Assembly (NCBI RefSeq): GCF_038957035.1
Contig: NZ_CP152412.1
Span: forward strand, 434,001-498,000
Source: Bradyrhizobium sp. B097
GTDB taxonomy: Bacteria > Pseudomonadota > Alphaproteobacteria > Rhizobiales > Xanthobacteraceae
Reading direction: 5' to 3'
Length of the DNA: 64,000 nt
Part shown: positions 40,813 through 49,766 of the stretch, piece after piece
Layout of the letters: the number at the start of each line of letters is the position of its first letter
Position numbering within the stretch: the stretch's first letter is position 1
Position numbers and translations under genes: made by a program
Notes under the pieces: model-generated
What the model was told of the DNA's origin: nothing
The model's input: only the letters and a program-made list of their open reading frames with translations
Databases searched by the model: none

Positions 40813-41889
40813 CTATTTCCCGGGGAGCTTGTCGTCGATCCCTTTGACGTAGAAATTCATGCCCAGGATCTGGGTGTCCTCGAGGTGATCGCCGCCCTTG
40901 CACTCGACGTCCTTGCCGTCCTGCGTGACGACGGGGCACTTGAATGGATGCAGCTTGCCGGAGGCGATAGCGGCCTGCGTGTCCTCCGCCATCTTCTTCA
41001 CGTCGTCGGGCATGTTGGTGTAGGGAGCCATCTCGAACATCTTGCTGTCGAGGCCGCCCCAGGTGTCTTCGGATTTCCAGGTGCCGGCGAGCTCGGCCTT
41101 GACGCGCTCAATGTAGTAGGGCGCCCAAGTGTCGAGGATCGAGGTCAGCTGCGCCTTGGGACCGAACTTGATCATTTCAGAGTCCTGGCCGAATGCGAGC
41201 TTGCCGCGTTCGCTTGATACCTGCATTGCAGCCGGGCTGTCGGTGTGCTGCATGATCATATCGGCGCCCTGGTCGAGCAGGGCCTTGGCGGCGTCGGCTT
41301 CCTTGCCGGGATCGAACCAGGAGTTCACCCAGATGATCTTGACCTTGATGTTCGGGTTGATGGTCTGGGCGCCCAGCATCGTCGCGTTGATGCCCGACAC
41401 GACCTCCGGAATCGGGAACGAGCCGATGTAGCCGAGCACGCCGGCCTTCGACATCTTGGCCGCGATCTGACCCTGGATGTAGCGGCCCTGGTACCAGCGC
41501 GCCGAATAGGTCGACATGTTCTTGTCGCGCTTGTATCCCGAGCAATGTTCGAAATGCACATTGGGATATTTCTTCGCAACCTTCAGCGTCGGGTCCATGT
41601 AGCCGAAGGATGTGGTGAAGATCAGCTTGTTGCCGGCACGCACAAGCTGTTCGACCGCGCGTTCGGCGTCCGGTCCTTCGGGCACGTTCTCGAGGAATGT
41701 CGTTTCGATCTTGTCGCCGAGTTCCTTCACAAGAGCCTGGCGCGCCAGTTCGTGCTGATAGGTCCAGCCGAGGTCGCCGACCGGTCCGAGATAGATAAAG
41801 CCAACCTTCAGCTTGTCGGCGGCCCAGGCGCCGCTGTTGATGCATCCGGCCAGGAGAATCGCGGCCGCCGCAAATAATGTTCTCTTCAT
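40813..41889 (-). CDS. BMP-family ABC transporter substrate-binding lipoprotein
   Basis: 358 aa. BMP/PnrA-type protein, which binds purine nucleosides or nucleobases. Export signal MKRTLFAAAAILLAGCINSG contains a lipobox (LLAGC, Cys16), though a Sec type I site after AWA is also possible. DKLKVGFIYLGPVGDLGWTYQHE, the IGSFPIPEVVSGINA segment and a HTDSPAAMQ loop are family features. Last gene of a four-gene leftward importer operon. Placed amid purine-catabolic genes, so a purine or its oxidation product is the likely cargo. Confidence 0.9.
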   Translation of the reverse strand: MKRTLFAAAAILLAGCINSGAWAADKLKVGFIYLGPVGDLGWTYQHELARQALVKELGDKIETTFLENVPEGPDAERAVEQLVRAGNKLIFTTSFGYMDPTLKVAKKYPNVHFEHCSGYKRDKNMSTYSARWYQGRYIQGQIAAKMSKAGVLGYIGSFPIPEVVSGINATMLGAQTINPNIKVKIIWVNSWFDPGKEADAAKALLDQGADMIMQHTDSPAAMQVSSERGKLAFGQDSEMIKFGPKAQLTSILDTWAPYYIERVKAELAGTWKSEDTWGGLDSKMFEMAPYTNMPDDVKKMAEDTQAAIASGKLHPFKCPVVTQDGKDVECKGGDHLEDTQILGMNFYVKGIDDKLPGK

Positions 41890-41959
41890 CTCAATCTCCA
41901 AACGGGGAAACCATAGTTCGGAACGTGGGCGCCCCATCGCGGCACGTACCGACATCAAG

Positions 41960-42877
41960 CTAGCGGTCCGGCACGAATACGGTTCCGAGCGCAGCGGGCG
42001 CCGTCGAGCCGCCGGTGCGCGCGCGCGAGAGCAGAACCAGAACGATGATGGTCGCGAGATAGGGCAGCGACGACATGAACTGCGAGGGAATTCCGATGCC
42101 GGCGCCTTGCGCGTGGAGCTGAAGAATGGTGACGGCGCCAAACAGGTAGGCTCCGACGACCAGCCGGGCCGGTCGCCAGCTCGCGAAAACGGTCAGCGCC
42201 AGTGCGATCCAGCCGCGGCCTGCCGTCATGCCGGGAATGAAGAAGGGCGTGTAGGCGAGCGGCAGATAGGCGCCGGCAAGCCCGGCGCAGGCGCCGCCGA
42301 ACATCACCGCATAGAGCCGGATCCGGAGCACCGGATAGCCCAACGCATGGGCGGAGACGTGGTTGTCGCCGCAGGCGCGCAAGATCAGCCCGGCCCGCGT
42401 CCGATACAGGAACCACCAGACGCCGACCACCAGGGCGATCGAAAGATAGACAAATCCGTCCTCCCCGAAGAGGATTCGCCCCGCCAGCGGAATGTCGCTG
42501 AGGCCCGGAATGCGGAGATGCGGTGCAGGTGTGATGCGTTCACCGACGAAGCCGGCGCCGATCAGGCCGGACAACCCGATTCCGAGGATGGTCAGCGCGA
42601 GGCCGGTTGCGACCTGATTGACCGCGAGCCCGAGCGCCATCAACGCAAAGATCAGCGACATCAGGATGCCGGCGACCATGCCGCAGAGCGCGCCGACGAT
42701 GATCGAACCGGAGAGCCACGCGCCGCCGAAGCCGCAGGCGGCGCCGACGATCATCATGCCTTCGACGCCGAGGTTGAGCACACCCGAGCGCTCGGTCACG
42801 AGTTCGCCGGTGGCTGCGAGCAACAGCGGCGTGGAAGCCGCCAGCACCGACAGGATGATGGCCTCAATGAGCCCCAC
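41960..42877 (-). CDS. BMP-type ABC transporter permease 2
   Basis: 305 aa from GTG 42877. Multi-pass inner-membrane protein of the YufQ/BPD-transp-2 class: ERSGVLNLGVEGMMIVGAACGF and NHVSAHALGYPVLRIRLYAV are typical. The start overlaps the end of permease 1 by 14 bases, so they are coupled. The two permeases form the channel of the purine/nucleoside importer. Confidence 0.9.
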   Translation of the reverse strand: MGLIEAIILSVLAASTPLLLAATGELVTERSGVLNLGVEGMMIVGAACGFGGAWLSGSIIVGALCGMVAGILMSLIFALMALGLAVNQVATGLALTILGIGLSGLIGAGFVGERITPAPHLRIPGLSDIPLAGRILFGEDGFVYLSIALVVGVWWFLYRTRAGLILRACGDNHVSAHALGYPVLRIRLYAVMFGGACAGLAGAYLPLAYTPFFIPGMTAGRGWIALALTVFASWRPARLVVGAYLFGAVTILQLHAQGAGIGIPSQFMSSLPYLATIIVLVLLSRARTGGSTAPAALGTVFVPDR

Positions 42878-43955
42878 TTTGCACCTTTGGCGATGAGGAA
42901 ATAAGCCGAAAGCGGTAGAGGATCAGGGAATCGCAGGCGAGCACGTAGAACAGCAGAATGCCCTGGAACACCTTGGTGACGTCCAACGGGATTTTCATCG
43001 CGATCTGGGCCTGCTCGCCGCCGATAAAGGTCAGTGCGAGGAACAGTCCTGCAATTAATATTCCAATTGGGTTCAGTCGTCCGAGGAAGGCGACGATGAT
43101 CGCAGTGAAGCCATAACCCGGCGAAATGCCGGGCTGCAGATGGCCGACCGGGCCGGCCACCTCGATGATGCCGGCGAGCCCGGCCAGCGCGCCGGAGATT
43201 GCAAAGGTCAGCAGCACCAGCTGATTGGCGTTGAACCCGCCGAACCGCGCTGCCCGCGGCGCGGCGCCGACGACGCGGATCTCGAAGCCCTTGATGGTCC
43301 TGCCGAGCAGCACCGCGCCGGCGGCCACCACGAACAGTGCGATGATCGAGCCAAGATGCAGCCGGCCGCCTTCGATCAGCGTCGGCACGGTCGCCACCGG
43401 ATCGAACTCGGCCGTGGTCGGAAAGTTGAAGCCTTGCGGATCACGCCAGGGCCCGCGCACGAGATAGTCCAGCAGGAGGTCGGCGACATAGACCAGCATC
43501 AGCGAGGTCAGGATCTCGCTGGCGCCGAACCGCACCTTGCAGATCGCCGGAATCAGTGCGTAGAGCGCGCCCGCGGCCGCGCCGAGCACGAGCATCGCCG
43601 GCAACACCCAGTGGCCGGCATCGGTGCCCTGGGTCTTCACCGCGAGCCAACTCCCGGCCACCGCGCCGATCAGGAATTGGCCTTCGGCACCGATATTCCA
43701 GGCGTTGGCGAGATAGCACAACGACAGGCCGATCGCGATCATGATCAGCGGCGTCGCCTTGACCGCGATTTCCTGCAGCGAGTAGCCGTCGGTCAGAGGG
43801 GCGATGAAGTAGACGGCGAGCGCGGCAATCGGATTCTTGCCGAGCACCGCGAACACGATGCACAAGGTGGCGATCGTCAGCCCGATTGCGATCAGCGGCG
43901 AGATGAGGGCGATCGTGGCGGAACGCTCGGCGCGCTTCTCAAGCACGAGTTGCAT
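42864..43955 (-). CDS. BMP-type ABC transporter permease 1
   Basis: 363 aa. About nine to ten membrane segments of the YufP class: NAWNIGAEGQFLIGAVAGSW, RVVGAAPRAARFGGFNAN and SPGYGFTAIIVAFLGRLNPI are diagnostic. ATG 43955 overlaps the ATPase gene by 17 bases. Part of the four-gene importer operon (45510 to 40813). Confidence 0.9.
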   Translation of the reverse strand: MQLVLEKRAERSATIALISPLIAIGLTIATLCIVFAVLGKNPIAALAVYFIAPLTDGYSLQEIAVKATPLIMIAIGLSLCYLANAWNIGAEGQFLIGAVAGSWLAVKTQGTDAGHWVLPAMLVLGAAAGALYALIPAICKVRFGASEILTSLMLVYVADLLLDYLVRGPWRDPQGFNFPTTAEFDPVATVPTLIEGGRLHLGSIIALFVVAAGAVLLGRTIKGFEIRVVGAAPRAARFGGFNANQLVLLTFAISGALAGLAGIIEVAGPVGHLQPGISPGYGFTAIIVAFLGRLNPIGILIAGLFLALTFIGGEQAQIAMKIPLDVTKVFQGILLFYVLACDSLILYRFRLISSSPKVQSGAH

Positions 43956-45510
43956 GAGGTGTCTCCGGAGCTTCGATGCTGCTGCCGCCCATCAGCAGGC
44001 CGAGTGTCTCGCGGCTGGCTTCGGCGGTTGGCACGGGGACCGACAAGCGGCCATGGAACATCACGGCGATGCGGTCGGTGATTTCGGCAAGTTCATCGAG
44101 GTCCTGGCTCGTCACCAGCACCGCGGCGCCGCCTGCGGCAAGATCGAGCAAGGCCTGCCGGATCACGGCGGCCGCGCCCGCGTCGACGCCCCAGGTCGGC
44201 TGGTTCACGATCAGCACGACGGGATCGCGGAGGATTTCGCGGCCGACGATGAATTTCTGCAGGTTGCCGCCCGACAGGCTCGCCGCTTCCGGGTCGCGCT
44301 TGGCTTTACGCACGTCGAAAGTCTCAGTGGTGCGGTCGACGGTCTTCAGGGTCGCGGCCGTGTTCACGAAGCCATGAAGCACCATATTGCCGATGGCGTG
44401 GCCGGTCAGGAGGGCGTTTTCCGAGAGCCGCATGCGCGGCGCCGTGCCGTGGCCGAGCCGTTCCTCCGGGATGAAGGCCGCACCCAGCTTGCGGCGCCTG
44501 GTGATCGACAGGTGACCCGCCGCGTGTCCGTCGATCACGATCGTGCCCGGGTCTTTCGCCAGTCGCTCGCCGGAAAGGGCTGCGAACAGTTCGTCCTGTC
44601 CGTTACCGGCAACACCGGCGATGCCTAGAATTTCACCACCCCGGAGCTCGAACGAGATGTGCTCGAGCCGTATGCCGTGCGGATCGTCGGGTGCGAGGCT
44701 GAGATCGTTGACCAGCAGGCGAGGCACGGTGATCTGGCGGCTCGCCGCAGCCTTCACTTCCATGATCTCGCCGCCGACCATCATGCGCGCAAGGGACGCC
44801 GCGGTCTCAGCCCTGGGATTGCAGGTCTCGACCTTGCGTCCGCCGCGCAGGATCGTTGCGGTGTCGCAGAGCCGCTTCACCTCGTCCAGCTTGTGGCTGA
44901 TGTAGAGGATCGCGCGGCCTTCGGCCTTGAGGCGATTGAGCACGATGAAGAGCTGATCGGCCTCCTGAGGTGTCAGCACGGCAGTCGGCTCGTCGAGGAT
45001 CAGGAATTGCGGATTCTGCATCAGCGCGCGCACGATCTCGATACGCTGCCGCTCGCCGACCGAAAGCTGCCAGACCTCCCGCTTCGGATCGAGTGGAAGT
45101 CCGTATGTACGCGACACCTGCTCGAGGCGCGCCGACATGTCCTTGAACGGCTCCTTGCCGTCGAGGCCGAGCGCAACATTCTCGGCGACAGTCAGATTGT
45201 CGAACAGCGAGAAATGCTGGAACACCATGCCGATTCCATGTGCGCGCGCATCCGATGGCCCAGACAGCACGATCGTCTTGCCCTGCCAGCGGATCTCGCC
45301 CTCGCTCGGCTGGATCAGGCCGTAGATCGTCTTCACCAGGGTGGATTTTCCGGCGCCGTTCTCGCCGAGCAACGCATGGATCTCTTGCGGCCGAATATCG
45401 AGATCGATCTTGTCGTTGGCGAGAAACGAACCGTAGCGCTTGGTCAAGCCGACCGTCTGCAGAAGCGGCGTGGCACCTGTGTGCTGCGCGGCAGATGTCG
45501 TGTCTGGCAT
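43939..45510 (-). CDS. BMP-type ABC transporter ATP-binding protein (double ATPase)
   Basis: 523 aa. RbsA/YufO-type fusion of two nucleotide-binding domains. First half: Walker A GENGAGKST, VFQHFSLFDNLTVAENV, LSVGERQRIEIVRAL, LILDEPTAVL. Second half is degenerate at Walker A (GVAGNGQDEL) as usual for the class, with LSGGNLQKFIVGREI and LIVNQPTWGVD. ATG 45510 is taken; ATG 45525 is also possible, and neither has a strong ribosome site. First gene of the importer operon. Confidence 0.9.
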   Translation of the reverse strand: MPDTTSAAQHTGATPLLQTVGLTKRYGSFLANDKIDLDIRPQEIHALLGENGAGKSTLVKTIYGLIQPSEGEIRWQGKTIVLSGPSDARAHGIGMVFQHFSLFDNLTVAENVALGLDGKEPFKDMSARLEQVSRTYGLPLDPKREVWQLSVGERQRIEIVRALMQNPQFLILDEPTAVLTPQEADQLFIVLNRLKAEGRAILYISHKLDEVKRLCDTATILRGGRKVETCNPRAETAASLARMMVGGEIMEVKAAASRQITVPRLLVNDLSLAPDDPHGIRLEHISFELRGGEILGIAGVAGNGQDELFAALSGERLAKDPGTIVIDGHAAGHLSITRRRKLGAAFIPEERLGHGTAPRMRLSENALLTGHAIGNMVLHGFVNTAATLKTVDRTTETFDVRKAKRDPEAASLSGGNLQKFIVGREILRDPVVLIVNQPTWGVDAGAAAVIRQALLDLAAGGAAVLVTSQDLDELAEITDRIAVMFHGRLSVPVPTAEASRETLGLLMGGSSIEAPETPHATRA

Positions 45511-45525
45511 CCCGGGATATCGCAT

Positions 45526-46053
45526 GCGTGGAGAGAGGAGCCGCAATAGTGGGCCAGTTTTCACGCACGCGTAAGTAGGGAAAAAGCGCCAGTGCTTGCT
45601 CAAGGCTTCGGCACGATTGAATCGTCCCGTAAATTTGCGGGGGCGACGGTCAGTCGGCCTTGCTGCCACGTCCGCGGAAGTTGTTGCAGAAATGTGACTG
45701 TCGATCCAATTCGAAAGTGGAGCGGTCAACGATGACGCAAAGTTGAGCAGCGTATCGCTGCAGGATTCCAGCGGATTTCCCGCGCCCCGGCGGTACGTCC
45801 CCGCGCTGCGCGCAAATGTCGCGGAAGTCTAGCAATGATGGGCATAATTCGAAAAATCCAGAATTCTGTCGAAGCGAATTTTGCGGCCGTCAACCGCTAC
45901 GGGACTGACCCAATCAAACTGATCTCGCGGAGGTTGCTGATCAAACACGCGTCAGCGCGTGGAGAAACTTCGGGCTTCCCGTTCGCCCCGAAGCTGCGCC
46001 ACGCTCCTGCATCAGCACGAATTCGTTGCGTTCACTCCTGGGGGTCTTTCACA
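45526..46053. other. Intergenic region, no gene recognised
   Basis: About 530 bases between the divergent importer operon and the outer-membrane protein gene. Short open frames occur on both strands but none has a recognisable product or a good start. A TGGC-N7-ATTGC sequence near 45530 on the minus strand resembles a sigma-54 site but has one base too few between GG and GC. Confidence 0.4.
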
Positions 46054-47148
46054 ATGTTCAACATCCGCCGAACCTTGTCGGCCGCGGCACTATCATTGGG
46101 GTTGATGCCGGTCGCTCACCTTGCAAGCGCCGCAGATCTGCCAGTCAAGGCACCCAAGCCGGCAGCTGATCTGCCATTCTTCCTGGTCATCGACGACCGC
46201 GTGACCTACTCCTACATCTTCTCCGGCACTGATCCGGGCGTATTCTCCGTCCGCCCCGACGGCAGCATCAACGGAAAGACCGCCAAGCAGGTCTACTCGT
46301 TCACGCATTTCGATATCTGGGCCTATGGCCAGAACTTCTTCACGATCTCGATGTACAAGTCGGATCACAACGACCCGGCGTCGCCGTGCTCGAATGTCGG
46401 TGTGACCATCACGGGAGCTCCGGCAATCTGCGCCGGCGCGACCGAGATCTACGGCCTGTTCCGCTCGACCTTCGGCTGGAATCAGATCTTCAACACGAAG
46501 GCGTTCAGCATGGGGCCGCTGAACAACATCTCGTTCGAAGTCGGCATGGACGCCAACACGGAAAACAACTTCCTGGCGCCCGCCAAGCGTGACGTCGTCG
46601 CCGGTCTCCAGTTCGAATTCAATCTTCCGTACAAGGGTTACATCAACGTGTCGCCGTTGATGTACTACGAGTTCTCCAATCACAATGCGTTCGACCAGTG
46701 CGGTCTGTTCGGCCCGGGCGTGCCCGGCGTGACCTGCCTCACCGACGGCAATACCAAGTTCAACCCGACCTGGGCTGTCGAAGTGAACTACTACATGGAT
46801 CTCGGCTTCCTGCCCGAGAACATGCAGTACTTCTCGATCAGTGGTCGCGCGGGCTGGTACGGCAAGAAGGGCACCGAGAACGAACCGATGGCGTTCAATC
46901 CGGTCACCAACATCAGCACGGCCGTCGAGCTCAACTCCGAACCGATCCGTCTGACCTTTGACGCGAGCAAGGCGCTCTGGGGTCCGAAGTATTCACATTT
47001 CGTGGACGTCTGGGTGGCCTACCGGTATTGGCAGAACAAGTTCGGCCTCGATCACGCCAAGAGCGTCGTCTGCAATGTCTCGCCCGGCGTCAGCAACAAT
47101 TCCTGTACCGAAGAATCGCTCTACTCCGGTATCTCTGTGAAGTTCTGA
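46054..47148 (+). CDS. Outer-membrane beta-barrel protein (possibly nucleoside-channel-like)
   Basis: 364 aa. Signal peptide (MFNIRRTLSAAALSLGLMPV ... LASA, cleavage near residue 26) then AADLPVKAPKPA, the mature start common in Bradyrhizobium-type outer-membrane proteins. The rest has alternating hydrophobic/aromatic strands (YINVSPLMYYEFSN, SISGRAGWYGKKG, VDVWVAYRYWQNKFG) and ends in VKF with a terminal Phe, as beta-barrels do. Divergent from the purine importer and followed by the deaminase gene, so a Tsx-like role in nucleoside/purine passage is a reasonable guess but I cannot confirm the family. ATG 46054. Confidence 0.75.
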   Translation: MFNIRRTLSAAALSLGLMPVAHLASAADLPVKAPKPAADLPFFLVIDDRVTYSYIFSGTDPGVFSVRPDGSINGKTAKQVYSFTHFDIWAYGQNFFTISMYKSDHNDPASPCSNVGVTITGAPAICAGATEIYGLFRSTFGWNQIFNTKAFSMGPLNNISFEVGMDANTENNFLAPAKRDVVAGLQFEFNLPYKGYINVSPLMYYEFSNHNAFDQCGLFGPGVPGVTCLTDGNTKFNPTWAVEVNYYMDLGFLPENMQYFSISGRAGWYGKKGTENEPMAFNPVTNISTAVELNSEPIRLTFDASKALWGPKYSHFVDVWVAYRYWQNKFGLDHAKSVVCNVSPGVSNNSCTEESLYSGISVKF

Positions 47149-47179
47149 TCCACCCGATCCGTTCCACGGGTGGCTCCTG

Positions 47180-47211
47180 GTGGCGCCGCGACACACCGCG
47201 GCGCCACTTTT
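47180..47211 (+). terminator. Rho-independent terminator of the outer-membrane protein gene
   Basis: GTGGCGCCGCG (47180-47190) pairs with CGCGGCGCCAC (47197-47207) around ACACAC, followed by TTTTC. Very stable stem 32 bases after the stop. It also lies 47 bases beyond the stop of the converging deaminase gene. Confidence 0.85.
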
Positions 47212-47257
47212 CACGTTCCTGCACGGCGGGATTCCGGCCGGCAGGGTCGCTGCGCGA

Positions 47258-47758
47258 CTATCGGCTCCAGATGCCCTCATGCACGACCGCGGCCTCGTCT
47301 TCAAGCAACGGGCCGACGACTTCGGTTGTGCGTTGACCGCTATCGAACACGTTGCGGCAGGGCAGATCGAGCGTCGGATTATCGGGGTGATTGCCGGTCA
47401 GTTCGCGCAGACGGTGTTCGCTCAGTCCGTAGACGACGCGGCCGATGCCGGCCCAGTAGATCGCGCCAGCACACATCGCGCACGGCTCGGCGGATGAATA
47501 CAGCGTCGCAGTCGCGCGGACCTCAGCGGACAACGTCGTGCATGCCAGGGTCGCCAGCAGTCGCTCGGCGTGGGCCGTGCCGTCGCGCGACGGCATGAAG
47601 CCGTTCTCGGCCTCGAGCAGGACGCTGCCTTCGCGACTCACGAGAACGGCGCCGAACGGATGATTGCCATGGCCGATCGCGCGGCGCGCAACCGCGAACG
47701 AGTGCCGCAGAAAGCTCCCGTCGTCGAGCAGGTGGTTCGCGTTGTTCGCGTCGCTCAT
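47258..47758 (-). CDS. Cytidine-deaminase-fold nucleoside/guanine deaminase
   Basis: 166 aa. Zinc deaminase of the CMP/dCMP/guanine-deaminase/TadA group: His63-Ala-Glu65 in GTAHAERLL and Cys93/Cys96 in SSAEPCAMCAGAIYW. NHPFGAVLV is shared with guanine deaminase of the CDA fold. The length fits GuaD-like enzymes. In this setting it would convert guanine to xanthine, upstream of the molybdopterin hydroxylase. ATG 47758 follows AAGGAGATCG. The permease gene of the next operon ends 181 bases upstream. Confidence 0.87.
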   Translation of the reverse strand: MSDANNANHLLDDGSFLRHSFAVARRAIGHGNHPFGAVLVSREGSVLLEAENGFMPSRDGTAHAERLLATLACTTLSAEVRATATLYSSAEPCAMCAGAIYWAGIGRVVYGLSEHRLRELTGNHPDNPTLDLPCRNVFDSGQRTTEVVGPLLEDEAAVVHEGIWSR

Positions 47759-47938
47759 GAACGATCTCCTTGCCAGTCATATCTGCGCGGCCGCGAATTG
47801 CCGGCCGGCGTCTTCCTTGCCTGAAATCGTGACGACGGCAATCTCGGCTCTCACGGCTGCAATAGCGTCACTGGCCCGGCCATTCTCTCCCGGTCAGGGC
47901 GGCGGTGCCATTCGACGATCCGGATGCGTGTGAGGATT

Positions 47939-48817
47939 TTACACCAGTCCCTTGCCCGCGTCCGATCCGTGACGTCGCTGCCGGGCCTGAAGCACAAGAA
48001 TGACAACCAGCGCCAGAAAGATGACGAGAAAGGAAACCGCGCTCGTCAATGTTCCGAGCGCATAGATATCTGGCTTCGTGACGGTGGTCGTCAGGCCCTG
48101 CAGGTCAAGGGGCAGTGTATTGACAGGGCCGATGGTCTGGCTTGAGCGCGCGAGTTCGTCCCAGGACAAGGTGAACCCAAACAGGCCGATACCGACGACC
48201 GACGGCAATATGATCGGCAGCACAACATGCCAAAATGTCTGCCACGGTGTGGCGCCGAGGTCGCGCGCCGCTTCTTCAAGCCGGCTATCGAACCTGTTGA
48301 AGATCGCAAACATGATCAGGAGACCAAACGGCAAGGTCCAGGTCAAATGCGCACCGAGGCCCGATGTAAAAAGCCCCATTGCCGTTGTCCAATCTGTGGC
48401 GCCGCTCTTGATGACGAAGTCGTCGAGCAGCCTGAATTCCAGGGCGATGCCGAGCGAGGTAATAATCGACGGCATGATCAGGCTGGCAATAGCCACGTAG
48501 AATAGAAAGGTTGCGCCGCGGAACGATCTGCGGAAGGCCAGACCTGCCGAAACCGAGAGAACGACCGTCAGCACCATGACGACGAGGCCGAGCTGAAGCG
48601 ATCGCCTGAAAGCCGCAGCGATGTCGACGATGCCTGAGCCGGAGAACACCTTGCCGAACCACACCAGGGACACCCCATTCATGGGGAATGTCAGGCCGCC
48701 ATCCGGCCCCTGAAACGACAGGATGTAGATCGCGAACATCGGTCCGTATAAAAACAGGACGTAAGCGGTGAAAAATGCGGCGAGAAGATAGAAGGATCGC
48801 GATCGCTTCTCGTTCAT
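47939..48817 (-). CDS. ABC transporter permease (PotC-like)
   Basis: 292 aa, six membrane segments. Polyamine/opine-type permease with the EAA loop EEAARDLGATPWQTFWHVVLPIILP. ATG 48817 follows AAGGAGCTGTG; the previous permease stop is one base away. Last gene of the four-gene importer operon starting at 52120. Confidence 0.9.
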   Translation of the reverse strand: MNEKRSRSFYLLAAFFTAYVLFLYGPMFAIYILSFQGPDGGLTFPMNGVSLVWFGKVFSGSGIVDIAAAFRRSLQLGLVVMVLTVVLSVSAGLAFRRSFRGATFLFYVAIASLIMPSIITSLGIALEFRLLDDFVIKSGATDWTTAMGLFTSGLGAHLTWTLPFGLLIMFAIFNRFDSRLEEAARDLGATPWQTFWHVVLPIILPSVVGIGLFGFTLSWDELARSSQTIGPVNTLPLDLQGLTTTVTKPDIYALGTLTSAVSFLVIFLALVVILVLQARQRRHGSDAGKGLV

Positions 48818-48818
48818 C

Positions 48819-49700
48819 TCACAGCTCCTTGCGAACATCGACGATTCGGGTCAGCGCCGAAATGATCAGGATCGTGATGCCGAGCAGGATGACCGCATTG
48901 GCCGCAGCGGCCGGGAATTGCAGCGCATTCAGGCGCGTCTCGATGATCTTGCCTGCAGATGCAATCTGCTGGCCGCCCATCACGCCGATCGTGACAAAAT
49001 CGCCCATTACGATCGTGATCACGAAGATCGAACCAATGACGATTCCGGGTTTTGCCAGCGGAATAACGACGTTCACCAGCGTCTGCCATCCGGTGGCGCC
49101 GGCGTCATAGGCGGCTTCGATCAAACGCTTGTCGATGCGAATCATCGAGTTGAAGATCGGCACCACCATGAAGAATGTGAAGAGGTGAACGAGGGCAAGG
49201 ACGACGGAAAACTCCGAGAACAAGAGCCACTCCAGCGGTTGCCGGATCAGTCCCACGCCCTCGAGCCCTCTGTTGACCAACCCGTTCCGGCCAAGCAACG
49301 GAATCCATGCGATCATGCGGATCACATTCGACGTCCAGAACGGGATGGTGCAAAGCAGGGTAAGGACGATCTGCCAGGTTTTGGACCGGACGTGGAACGC
49401 GAGAAAGTAGGCGACGGTGAAGCCGATCAGAAGGGTCAGGCACCAGGTCAGCAGGCACAATTTCAGCGTCTTCAGATAGGTCTTCAAGATAGTGCAGAGG
49501 TTGGGCAGATCGGCGATGCATCCCTCGAACGTGTCGCTGTAGCCACGCAGGCTAAAGGCCGGGATCATTTCATACTCGTTGTAGTCCCACGCGCTGACTA
49601 TCGTCACAAGGAGCAGCGGCAAGAGAAAGAACACCGAGAAAACAACCATCATCGGTGCAGCCTGAAGCCAGGCAACGAAGGTCTTGCGGCCTTGCATCAT
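48819..49700 (-). CDS. ABC transporter permease (PotB-like)
   Basis: 293 aa, six membrane segments with the loop IEAAYDAGATGWQTLVNVVIPLAKPG. ATG 49700 or 49697. Partner of the PotC-like permease. It lies 66 bases after the binding-protein gene. Confidence 0.9.
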   Translation of the reverse strand: MMQGRKTFVAWLQAAPMMVVFSVFFLLPLLLVTIVSAWDYNEYEMIPAFSLRGYSDTFEGCIADLPNLCTILKTYLKTLKLCLLTWCLTLLIGFTVAYFLAFHVRSKTWQIVLTLLCTIPFWTSNVIRMIAWIPLLGRNGLVNRGLEGVGLIRQPLEWLLFSEFSVVLALVHLFTFFMVVPIFNSMIRIDKRLIEAAYDAGATGWQTLVNVVIPLAKPGIVIGSIFVITIVMGDFVTIGVMGGQQIASAGKIIETRLNALQFPAAAANAVILLGITILIISALTRIVDVRKEL

Positions 49701-49766
49701 CGAACGGTGAATCGCGGTGATGGCGCGGTAGGACTTGTCAAACGCCTTGGCCTCCTTTGGATTGCA

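Noticed and set aside
45525..45540. Sigma-54-like sequence upstream of the purine importer ATPase gene
   Set aside because: TGGC and TTGC are present on the minus strand but the GG-GC distance is one base short, which normally abolishes sigma-54 binding.
45650..45835. 61-codon minus-strand frame in the gap before the outer-membrane protein gene
   Set aside because: Starts only at a TTG without a clear ribosome site and resembles nothing known.
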